This document shows positions 17,025 through 24,942 of a DNA stretch of 64,000 bases, piece after piece. The notes below the pieces were generated by a model, which saw only the letters and a program-made list of their open reading frames with translations, ran no database searches and was not told where the DNA came from. The stretch comes from Arthrobacter sp. CJ23. Lineage in GTDB: Bacteria > Actinomycetota > Actinomycetes > Actinomycetales > Micrococcaceae. The DNA is taken from the NCBI RefSeq assembly GCF_024741795.1, contig NZ_CP102950.1, forward strand, positions 2,356,001 through 2,420,000. Direction: 5' to 3'. The stretch's first letter is position 1, and each line of letters starts with the position of its first letter. Both the position numbers and the translations under genes were made by a program.

Positions 17025-18581
17025 ATGTCTGAGCTATTCCAGGGTTACTCCGAGGCCGCGGCCCGCAGCGGTGCCTACGACGAGATGTTTGCTCCCGGCC
17101 AAGAGGCCCGAAAATCGTACGGCCAGGTGGCCGGTGCCCTGAGTGAGTTGTCGCTGGCGGATGTCACCGCCCGGGCTGACTCCATGGCGCGGACGTTCCT
17201 GGACCGTGGCGTGACCTTCGACTATGCGGGGGAGGAGCGGCCGTTCCCGCTGGACATCGTGCCGCGGGTGATCCCGGCCGATGAGTGGGATGTCCTGGAG
17301 CGCGGGGTGGCCCAGCGGGTGCGGGCGCTCGAGGCGTTCCTGAACGATGTGTACGGGCGGATGTCGGTGGTCTCGGACGGGGTGATTCCGCGGCAGCTGG
17401 TGACCACCAGCGCGCACTTCCACCGTGCCGTGCACGGTTTCGAGCCGGCGGGCGGGGTCCGGGTGCATGTGTCCGGCATCGACGTGGTCCGTGACGCGGC
17501 GGGCACGTTCCGGGTCCTGGAGGACAACGTCCGGGTCCCTTCCGGGGTCAGCTACGTGCTGGAGAACCGCCAGGCGATGGCCAAGGGCCTGCCGGAGGCC
17601 TTCGGCCAGCAGCACATCCGGCCCGTGGAGGAGTATCCGCGCCGGCTGCTGTCCGCGCTGCGCAAGACCGCGCCGTCCGGGGTCGATGACCCCACGGTGG
17701 TGGTCCTGACCCCGGGGGTGTTCAACAGCGCGTATTTCGAGCACACCCTGCTGGCCGGGCTCATGGGCGTGGAGCTGGTGGAGGGCCGGGACCTGATCTG
17801 CCGCGGGAACCGCGTCTACATGCGCACCACGGCGGGGGAGCAGCGCGTGGATGTGATCTACAAGCGCATCGACGACGATTTCCTGGATCCGCTGCAGTTC
17901 CGTTCCGATTCGATGCTGGGCTGCCCGGGGCTGGTCAACGCCGCCCGGGCCGGCGGGGTCACCATCGCCAACGCGGTGGGCAACGGGGTGGCCGATGACA
18001 AGCTCGTCTATTCCTATGTGCCGGACCTGATCCGGTACTACCTGCACGAGGAGCCGGTGATCGCCAATGTGGACACCTTCCGGCTCGAGGAAAAGGACGC
18101 CCGGGAGCATGTGCTGGACCGCCTGGACGAGCTCGTGGTCAAGCCCGTGGACGGTTCCGGCGGCAAGGGCCTGGTGATCGGCCCGGACGCGTCCAGGGAG
18201 GAGCTCGAGGCCCTGCGCAAGCGGGTGCTCGCCGATCCGCGCGGCTGGATCGCGCAGCCGGTGCTGCAGCTGTCCACGGTGCCCACGCTGTCCGGGGACC
18301 GGTTCGGCCCGCGGCACGTGGACCTGCGGCCGTTCGCGGTCAACGACGGCGAGGACGTCTGGGTGCTGCCCGGCGGACTCACCCGGGTGGCCCTGAAGGA
18401 GGGCTCGCTGATCGTGAACTCCTCCCAGGGCGGCGGCTCCAAGGACACCTGGGTCCTCGCGGACACCCCGCAGCTTCCCGACGAGGCGCTGCCGCGCCAG
18501 ACGGTCACCGTGCGCGAGCAGGTCTCCGTGTGGCCCGTGGAAAGCAATTGGCGTGACCGCCAGACGGACCAGCAGCAGTGA
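17025..18581 (+). CDS. Circularly permuted ATP-grasp protein (DUF404/DUF407)
   Basis: A 518-residue ATP-grasp ligase-type protein of the circularly permuted class. Visible family features are RVLEDNVRVPSGVSYVLENR, the metal/nucleotide segment VVKPVDGSGGKGLVIGP, and the conserved R..DLRPF region. Such enzymes join a carboxylate to an amine through an acyl phosphate. It is followed by an alpha-E gene and a transglutaminase-like gene, an association found in many bacteria and predicted by comparative genomics to make or edit a peptide-like modification. The ATG at 17025 matches the family start; an in-frame ATG at 16989 is less likely. Confidence 0.88.
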   Translation: MSELFQGYSEAAARSGAYDEMFAPGQEARKSYGQVAGALSELSLADVTARADSMARTFLDRGVTFDYAGEERPFPLDIVPRVIPADEWDVLERGVAQRVRALEAFLNDVYGRMSVVSDGVIPRQLVTTSAHFHRAVHGFEPAGGVRVHVSGIDVVRDAAGTFRVLEDNVRVPSGVSYVLENRQAMAKGLPEAFGQQHIRPVEEYPRRLLSALRKTAPSGVDDPTVVVLTPGVFNSAYFEHTLLAGLMGVELVEGRDLICRGNRVYMRTTAGEQRVDVIYKRIDDDFLDPLQFRSDSMLGCPGLVNAARAGGVTIANAVGNGVADDKLVYSYVPDLIRYYLHEEPVIANVDTFRLEEKDAREHVLDRLDELVVKPVDGSGGKGLVIGPDASREELEALRKRVLADPRGWIAQPVLQLSTVPTLSGDRFGPRHVDLRPFAVNDGEDVWVLPGGLTRVALKEGSLIVNSSQGGGSKDTWVLADTPQLPDEALPRQTVTVREQVSVWPVESNWRDRQTDQQQ

Positions 18582-18648
18582 GCCGCGGGATGGCCGCATC
18601 GAAACTTATTGAACGTCGACCTGCAGGACGCGAAGGAGGCACAGTCCC

Positions 18649-19575
18649 ATGCTGAGCCGTATTGCTGAATCACTTTTCTGGATCGGACGCTACGTTGAGC
18701 GTGCCGACGGCACCGCCCGGATCCTGGACGTCCACCTGGAACGGCTTAACCACCTGCCCCTGGAAGAACAGCGCAGCGTGGCACGCGAACTCCTTGCCGT
18801 GATGGGGGCCCGGCCGCAGAGCGAGGACTTCGGCTTGCCGGAACTCCTGCACTCGCTCGCCTACGACAAACAGAGCGCCTCGTCCATCGCGGGTGCCCTC
18901 AGCGCTGCGCGCGAAAACGCCCGCCGTGCCCGCGAGACGGTGTCATCATCGATGTGGGAAGGGCTGAACACCACGTACTACGGGCTGAACCAGCACCGCA
19001 AGGACGTGGTGGGCACGTACCGCTTCTGCAACTGGGTCCTGGAACGGACCGCCATGGTGCGCGGCCTCGCCGACTCCACCGTGAGCCACGACGAAAGCTG
19101 GCTCTTCCTGGTTCTGGGCCGTTCCCTGGAGCGGGCCGACATGACTGCCCGGATGCTCTCCACCCGGGACGTCCAGTCCGCCGGCATGTCCTGGGTGAAC
19201 ATGCTGCGCTGCGCGGGTGCCTACGAGTCCTTCCTCAGGACACGCCGGGCCGCCTTCGGTGACCAGCACGCTGCCGAATTCCTGCTGCTGGACCGGCTGT
19301 TCCCGCGCTCCATCGTGTTCGCCCTGCGCGACGCCGATGAATGCCTGGCCAAGCTGGACCCCTCCGCCCAGCGCGTCGGCTTCATCAACGACGCCCGGCG
19401 CATCGTGGGCCAGGCCCGGACCTTCCTCGAGTTCCACCGCACGGACGACCTCATGTCAGAGCTCCCTGAACACATGGAACGTGTGCAGAAAGCCGTCACG
19501 CAGGCGTCCGATGCGATTTCCCGTAAGTACTTCAATCAGGCGGATGAGCATGCCTGGGTGGGAGAAGTTTCATGA
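18649..19575 (+). CDS. Alpha-E domain-containing protein (DUF403)
   Basis: A 308-residue, almost wholly helical protein that starts MLSRIAESLFWIGRYVERAD, the hallmark of the alpha-E (DUF403) family. The repeated glutamates and arginines on its helices are conserved in the family, but no reaction is assigned. It lies 67 bp after the ATP-grasp gene and overlaps the transglutaminase-like gene by ATGA, so all three are one operon. It may hold the substrate or carrier for the ATP-grasp partner; this is inference. Confidence 0.88.
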   Translation: MLSRIAESLFWIGRYVERADGTARILDVHLERLNHLPLEEQRSVARELLAVMGARPQSEDFGLPELLHSLAYDKQSASSIAGALSAARENARRARETVSSSMWEGLNTTYYGLNQHRKDVVGTYRFCNWVLERTAMVRGLADSTVSHDESWLFLVLGRSLERADMTARMLSTRDVQSAGMSWVNMLRCAGAYESFLRTRRAAFGDQHAAEFLLLDRLFPRSIVFALRDADECLAKLDPSAQRVGFINDARRIVGQARTFLEFHRTDDLMSELPEHMERVQKAVTQASDAISRKYFNQADEHAWVGEVS

Positions 19576-20423
19576 CCCGTCTGAGCATCGTGCACAAGAC
19601 AGCCTACAAATACAACCGCCGGGTGACTCTGTCCTACAACGAGGCACGCATGACCCCTTTGACGGATCCGCAGCAGGTGGTGCTGGAATCCTCCCTGAAG
19701 GTCTCGCCGTCGCACGCGTCCGTCAGCACCTACCGGGACTACTGGGGCACTCGTGTGACGGCCTTTGACATGCAGGTTCCGCACGAACGCCTCGAGGTTG
19801 TGGCAACCGCCACGGTGGAGGTCCACCGCACCGAGCGGGTGGCCACCGAGGACGACATCGTCGGCTGGGACGTCATGGCCTCCGAGGAGACCCGCGACCA
19901 ATTCAGCGACTGGCTGCCGCAGTCGCGGCTCAGCGGCCCCGGCGAGGAAGTCCTGGCGATCGTTCCCGGCGTGGTGGCCGGCAAGAATCCGCACGAGGCC
20001 GCGCTGGCCGTCTTCGAATGGATGCGCGGTGAGATGACCTACATGAAGGGCACCACGGGCGTGACCACCAACGCCGAGGAGGCCTGGAACCAGCGCCAAG
20101 GCGTGTGCCAGGACCTCGCACACCTGGCCATCGGAGCCCTGCGCAGCTGCGGGATTCCCGCACGCTACGTGTCGGGCTACATCCACCCGCGCTCTTCGGC
20201 GGCCATCGGCGAAGCCGTGGCCGGGCAGTCGCACGCCTGGCTGGAGTGGTGGGACGGAGAATGGCGCAGTTGGGACCCCACCAACCACAAGCCGGCCGGA
20301 GACTTCCACGTGACCGTTGCCCGCGGACGCGACTACCGGGATGTGCCGCCGCTGAAGGGCGTGCTGTCCGGCGGCGGAGGATCAGCGCTCACGGTCACCG
20401 TGGAGATCACCCGCCTGGCATAG
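19572..20423 (+). CDS. Transglutaminase-like cysteine peptidase family protein
   Basis: A 283-residue protein with an N-terminal beta-rich bacterial transglutaminase domain and a core with the papain-like triad: Cys in GVCQDLAHL, His in SHAWLEWW and Asp in WDPTNH. There is no signal peptide, so it acts in the cytoplasm. In this operon type it is thought to hydrolyse or transfer the amide made by the ATP-grasp partner. It is translationally coupled to the alpha-E gene. Confidence 0.88.
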   Translation: MTRLSIVHKTAYKYNRRVTLSYNEARMTPLTDPQQVVLESSLKVSPSHASVSTYRDYWGTRVTAFDMQVPHERLEVVATATVEVHRTERVATEDDIVGWDVMASEETRDQFSDWLPQSRLSGPGEEVLAIVPGVVAGKNPHEAALAVFEWMRGEMTYMKGTTGVTTNAEEAWNQRQGVCQDLAHLAIGALRSCGIPARYVSGYIHPRSSAAIGEAVAGQSHAWLEWWDGEWRSWDPTNHKPAGDFHVTVARGRDYRDVPPLKGVLSGGGGSALTVTVEITRLA

Positions 20424-20432
20424 GCGGTTCAT

Positions 20433-20478
20433 GGAGAGATATGGCCCCTGGGAACGCTCCCAAGGGCCATATCTCTCT
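20433..20478. terminator. Bidirectional hairpin after the ATP-grasp operon
   Basis: A perfect 14-bp stem, gagagatatggccc at 20434-20447 with its complement at 20464-20477, has a further 5-bp inner stem (tggga/tccca). It separates two converging units. Confidence 0.82.
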
Positions 20479-20498
20479 CCATCTGGACTACGCAATAG

Positions 20499-21950
20499 CT
20501 ACCAGGGGGACGGCTTGTAGTCCTTGAGGAAGACGCCGTACTGGTCCTCGCCGTTTTCGCCCATGACGATGGGGTCGTACACGCGTGCCGCCCCATCCAC
20601 GAGGTCCAGCGGCGCATGGAAGCCTTCCTCCATGAGCCGGACTTTGGTGTAGTGCGGGCGCTCGTCGGTGATCCAGCCGGTATCGACGGCGGTCATGAGG
20701 ATGCCGTCGGCGTCCAGCATTTCCTGGGCACTCGTACGGGTCATCATGTTCAAGGCGGCCTTGGCCATGTTGGTGTGCGGGTGGCCCGGGCCTTTGTAGG
20801 CCCGGGAGAACTGCCCCTCCATGGCGGAAACGTTCACGATGTATTTGCGGTGCGCAGTCGAACGCTTCATGGCGCCGCGGAGGCGGCTGACCAGCAGGAA
20901 CGGGGCCGTGACGTTGCACAGCTGCACCTCAAGCATTTCGAGCGGATCCACCTCATCCACGACCTGCGTCCAACTGTTGATGGCCGCCAGGTCCGGCACC
21001 AGGCCGCCGGCGTCAATTGCCGTGCCGGCCGCGATGCGCTCCAGCGAGGCCGAGCCCGTCGACAACGCCAGCGAGGTGATGGCGTCACCGGCCAGGACCG
21101 GATGCTCGGTCACGCTGCTGGCAAGGGCCAGGGGGTGCTTGTCGTGGGCATGGCCGAACGTCACCAACTCCGGGCCGCCGTTGGCGGGCAGAAGCTCTGC
21201 GGGCAGGGGCTCGTCCTCGGCATCGACCAGGGGCTTGTAGGCGTTGCCGGAGCGGCGGACGGTCTGGGCCGCATTGTTGATGATGATGTCCAGCGGGCCG
21301 GCCTCGTTCAGGGAGTCTGTGAGTGCCATCACCTGGGACGGGTCGCGGAGGTCGATGCCCACGATCCGCAGCCGGTGCAGCCATTCCGCGCTGTCCTCCA
21401 TGGCCGCGAAGCGGCGTGCCGCATCCTTGGGGAACCTGGTGGTGATGGTGGTGTGGGCGCCGTCCCTGAGGAGCCGGAGCGCGATGTACATGCCGATCTT
21501 GGCCCGTCCGCCCGTCAGCAGTGCCCGGCGTCCGCTCAGGTCCGTGCGGGCGTCGCGCTTGGAGTGGCTGAACGCGGCACACTCGGGGCACAGCTGGTGG
21601 TAGAAGGCATCCACCTGTGTGTAGTGCTGCTTGCAGATGTAGCAGGGGCGGGAGCGGATCAGGTGGCCCGCGACCTCGCCCGTGGCCGAGGTGGCCAGCT
21701 TGTTGCCGCGGGTTTCGTCGTCGATCCGGTCCGGGGCGGCTGTGGCTGTCAGGGCGATGACGGCGCGGTCGGCCTCGGCGATCAGATCGCGCTTGGTGAC
21801 GCGCCGGTGCCGTTTGACGGCCTTGAACATCTTGCCGGTGGCGCGGCGGACCGCGACATAGTCCGGATGCTCCTCGTCATAGACGTGGATCGTGGTCAGA
21901 ACCTTGAGGCAGGCCTGGATCTCTTCAGGCGTCAGATCGGTGGAGCTCAT
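20499..21950 (-). CDS. SDR family protein with N-terminal zinc-ribbon region
   Basis: A 483-residue protein of unusual design. Residues 1-95 are helical and charged. Residues 103-124 hold Cys103-x2-Cys106-x14-Cys121-x2-Cys124, a likely zinc ribbon. From about 137 on there is an SDR fold with RALLTGGRAKIGMY as cofactor loop, INNAAQTVRR and a VNVSAMEGQF strand. The active-site lysine is Lys397, but the YxxxK tyrosine is replaced by Thr393; Tyr385 is eight residues away. The SDR part also carries an insert of about 80 residues in its middle. The activity is unknown. TAAAAT lies 7 nt before the ATG, consistent with leaderless expression. Confidence 0.82.
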   Translation of the reverse strand: MSSTDLTPEEIQACLKVLTTIHVYDEEHPDYVAVRRATGKMFKAVKRHRRVTKRDLIAEADRAVIALTATAAPDRIDDETRGNKLATSATGEVAGHLIRSRPCYICKQHYTQVDAFYHQLCPECAAFSHSKRDARTDLSGRRALLTGGRAKIGMYIALRLLRDGAHTTITTRFPKDAARRFAAMEDSAEWLHRLRIVGIDLRDPSQVMALTDSLNEAGPLDIIINNAAQTVRRSGNAYKPLVDAEDEPLPAELLPANGGPELVTFGHAHDKHPLALASSVTEHPVLAGDAITSLALSTGSASLERIAAGTAIDAGGLVPDLAAINSWTQVVDEVDPLEMLEVQLCNVTAPFLLVSRLRGAMKRSTAHRKYIVNVSAMEGQFSRAYKGPGHPHTNMAKAALNMMTRTSAQEMLDADGILMTAVDTGWITDERPHYTKVRLMEEGFHAPLDLVDGAARVYDPIVMGENGEDQYGVFLKDYKPSPW

Positions 21951-22037
21951 TGACCTGATTTTACAGCCTTGGAGGCCGGTGGCCTGCCTCGAGGTTCCGC
22001 GTCGGTTTCCGGCGGTGCTGGTGGCCGGGCCTGGTGC

Positions 22038-23456
22038 CTAGACCTGTGCGGACACGCGCGGTCCGGCGGACGGGGCAACGATGGCGGCCGCCGCCTGGAT
22101 GCCGGCTATTTTCTCCGCCGAATCACGGATGTCCGGGTGGTTTTCCGTGGCCGCCCGGACGGCTTCCGGGAGGCTGTGCCGGTAGTCCGCGGACAGTGCG
22201 AGTTCGGCGGCGTCCGGCTCGGGGACGTGTTGTCCCTTGGCCAGGACCGTGATGCCCGATTCCGTGATCTTGAAGCCGCGCGCGCGGTCCAGCTCGGCGT
22301 CGAGCCCGATGGCGGCACCGGCCGGGATTTTCACGTTCTTGTCGATGATGGCACGCTTGATGACGGCTCCTTCGCCCACCCGGACCTTGTCCATGATCAC
22401 GGAGTCCTGGACGCGGCTACCGGTGCCGATGTAGACATCGTTGGACAGCACGGAACCCTCCACGATGCCGCCCGAGACCACTACGCCGCTGGCGACGATC
22501 GAGTCAAGGGCCGTTCCCACGGCGTTGCCTTCGCCACGGACGAACTTGGCCGGTGCCGAAATGCTCTGCCGCGTGTAGATGGGCCATTCCGTGTTGTAGA
22601 GGTTGAACACCGGCACGGGCGAGATGAGGTCCATGTGGGCGTCATAGAAGGAGTCGATGGTGCCGACGTCGCGCCAGTACGTCCTGTCGCGGTCCGTGGC
22701 ACCGGGAATGTCATTGAGCGTGAAGTCATAGACCCCCGCCTCGCCCTTGTCCACGAAGTAGGGGATGATGTCGCCGCCCATGTCGTGCTTGGTGTCGAGG
22801 CGTTCGGCGTCGATGCGGAGCGCGTCCACCAGGGCATCGGCATTGAAGACGTAGTTGCCCATGGAGGCCAGGAACTGGGTGGGATCCGCTTCCAGGCCCG
22901 GCGTGCTGGCAGGCTTCTCAACGAAAGCGGCAATCTTCTGGGGATCGTTCGGATCGACTTCGATCACGCCGAACTGGTTTGCCATGGACAGGGGCTGGCG
23001 TACCGCGGCAACCGTTGCCTTGGCGCCGCTTGCCACGTGCTGCTCCACCATCTGCTCGAAGTCCATGCGGTAGACGTGGTCCGCGCCAACCACCACGACG
23101 ATGTCGGGGTCGGCGTCGTGGATCAGGTTGAGCGACTGGTAGATGGCGTTGGCACTGCCGAGGAACCAGCTCTTGCCCACACGCTGCTGCGCGGGGACGG
23201 AAGCCACGTACTTGCCCAGCTGCGTGGACATGCGCCAGGTCTCCGAGATGTGCCGGTCAAGGCTGTGCGACTTGTACTGCGTCAGCACCACGATCTGCAG
23301 ATAGCGGGAATTGACCAGATTCGATAATGCAAAGTCAATGAGCCGATAGCCCCCGGCAAACGGGACGGCGGGCTTGGCCCGGTCCGCGGTAAGGGGCATG
23401 AGGCGGTTGCCTTCGCCGCCTGCCAGTACGATTGCCAATACTTTCTTTAACGCCAT
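22038..23456 (-). CDS. glgC: Glucose-1-phosphate adenylyltransferase
   Basis: Makes ADP-glucose for alpha-glucan synthesis. The 472-residue protein has the nucleotidyltransferase N-terminus [19 protein letters not shown], the [18 protein letters not shown] substrate segment, and a C-terminal left-handed beta-helix with regulatory sites. An in-frame ATG lies upstream at 23528, but the ATG at 23456 has GGGGAG 7 nt before it and matches the family start. It diverges from the glycosyltransferase gene at 23555, as in mycobacteria (Rv1213/Rv1212c), which indicates one pathway. Confidence 0.95.
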   Translation of the reverse strand: MALKKVLAIVLAGGEGNRLMPLTADRAKPAVPFAGGYRLIDFALSNLVNSRYLQIVVLTQYKSHSLDRHISETWRMSTQLGKYVASVPAQQRVGKSWFLGSANAIYQSLNLIHDADPDIVVVVGADHVYRMDFEQMVEQHVASGAKATVAAVRQPLSMANQFGVIEVDPNDPQKIAAFVEKPASTPGLEADPTQFLASMGNYVFNADALVDALRIDAERLDTKHDMGGDIIPYFVDKGEAGVYDFTLNDIPGATDRDRTYWRDVGTIDSFYDAHMDLISPVPVFNLYNTEWPIYTRQSISAPAKFVRGEGNAVGTALDSIVASGVVVSGGIVEGSVLSNDVYIGTGSRVQDSVIMDKVRVGEGAVIKRAIIDKNVKIPAGAAIGLDAELDRARGFKITESGITVLAKGQHVPEPDAAELALSADYRHSLPEAVRAATENHPDIRDSAEKIAGIQAAAAIVAPSAGPRVSAQV

Positions 23457-23554
23457 GGTGGTCGCTCCCCGTACGTCTTTGTGCCCCCAAAGGTCCGATT
23501 TTCCGGACCCTTTCACACTAGAACACATACGCGGGAACGACTACGTTGGGTACC

Positions 23555-24769
23555 GTGCGAATAGACATTGTGACTAAAGAATTCCCTCCCGAAATCTATG
23601 GCGGTGCCGGCGTCCACGTAGCCGAGCTCAGCCGCGTGCTCGCCCAGCACGTCGATCTGCACGTCCGGGCCTTCGGTGCGCCCCGCGATCCCGGCTTCCA
23701 CGGGGCCTCGGTGACGTCGTATGCGACGCCGGATGACCTGGGCGAGGCCAACGCCGCCGTGCAGACGCTGGGCGTCGATCTTCGGATAGTCCCGGACATT
23801 GCGGGTGCGGACCTCGTCCACTCGCACACCTGGTACGCGAACATGGCCGGGCACCTGGCCTCGCTGCTGCATGGGATCCCGCATGTGCTCAGTGCCCACA
23901 GCCTGGAGCCCCTGCGCCCGTGGAAGGCCGAGCAGCTCGGTGGCGGCTATGCCCTGTCCTCATGGGTGGAGAAGACCGCGTATGAAGCCGCGGCGGCCAT
24001 CATCGCTGTCTCGGACGGCATGCGCAAGGACATCCTGCGGAGCTACCCCAACGTGGATCCCGCCAAGGTGCGCGTGGTCCACAACGGCATCGACGTTGGG
24101 CTGTGGCAGCGTGACGAGGAAGACGACGCCATCCGGGCCCTGGGCATCGACCCGGCCAGGCCCAGCGTGGTCTTCGTCGGCCGGAACACCCGGCAGAAGG
24201 GCGTTCCTTACCTCCTCAGGGCAGCCGCCAGCCTCCCGGCGGACGTGCAGCTTGTCCTGTGCCTCGGCGCGGCCGACACGCCCGAGCTCGCCGCAGAAAC
24301 GGCTCGGCTCATCGGGGAACTGCAGAGCCAGCGCGACGGCGTGGTGCTCATCGAACGCATGCTGCCCCGCCACGAACTCATCCAGGTGCTCAGCCATGCC
24401 ACGGCCTTTGCCTGCCCGTCCATCTACGAGCCGCTCGGCATCGTGAACCTCGAGGCCATGGCCTGCGGTGCGGCGGTGGTCGCCAGCGCAACGGGCGGCA
24501 TCCCGGAGGTCGTCCAGCACGGCGAAACCGGCCTCCTCGTGGAGCTGGAGCAGGTCACGGACGGTACCGGCACCCCGTTGGACCCGGAAAAGTTCGTCAG
24601 CGAATTTGCCGCCGCCCTCACGGAGGTTGTGTCGGATCCGGCCCGGGCCCGCGCCATGGGAGCGGCCGGCCGCAAACGCGCGGAGGAGCACTTCTCCTGG
24701 GAATCCATCACGGAAACCACCCTTGAGGTCTACCGCTCGGTGCTCGCCGCCGCTCCGGCCGTTCCCTAG
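23555..24769 (+). CDS. glgM: Alpha-maltose-1-phosphate synthase / glycogen synthase (GT4)
   Basis: A 404-residue GT4 glycosyltransferase beginning MRIDIVTKEFPPEIYGGAGVH. The ADP-glucose-binding part shows VGRNTRQKG and the E-x7-E motif region IYEPLGIVNLEAMACG. In actinobacteria this GT4 type, paired divergently with glgC, makes maltose-1-phosphate from ADP-glucose for the GlgE route (known from mycobacteria). It was earlier called GlgA, and linear glucan elongation is the alternative role. Start GTG at 23555 has TACGTT 7 nt before it. The 98-bp gap to glgC holds both promoters. Confidence 0.88.
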   Translation: MRIDIVTKEFPPEIYGGAGVHVAELSRVLAQHVDLHVRAFGAPRDPGFHGASVTSYATPDDLGEANAAVQTLGVDLRIVPDIAGADLVHSHTWYANMAGHLASLLHGIPHVLSAHSLEPLRPWKAEQLGGGYALSSWVEKTAYEAAAAIIAVSDGMRKDILRSYPNVDPAKVRVVHNGIDVGLWQRDEEDDAIRALGIDPARPSVVFVGRNTRQKGVPYLLRAAASLPADVQLVLCLGAADTPELAAETARLIGELQSQRDGVVLIERMLPRHELIQVLSHATAFACPSIYEPLGIVNLEAMACGAAVVASATGGIPEVVQHGETGLLVELEQVTDGTGTPLDPEKFVSEFAAALTEVVSDPARARAMGAAGRKRAEEHFSWESITETTLEVYRSVLAAAPAVP

Positions 24770-24848
24770 GGCCGGCGGGCCGCTAGACCGGAAAACCGCC
24801 GGGACAGCAACCGGGGCAGCAACCCGGAACATCAACGCAGGACAGCAA

Positions 24849-24896
24849 ACGACGACGGCGCCGTTCCCCTCAGGAGGGGAGCGGCGCCGTCGTCGT
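24849..24896. terminator. Long bidirectional hairpin after glgM
   Basis: A 15-bp outer stem (24849-24863 with 24882-24896, core gacgacggcgccg) continues through one G-T pair into a 6-bp inner stem, with a cagg loop. There is no U-tract. It lies between converging genes. Confidence 0.78.
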
Positions 24897-24942
24897 CCAT
24901 CAAGGATTCCGCAAGAGTTCACCAACGGGACATCGCTGCGTG

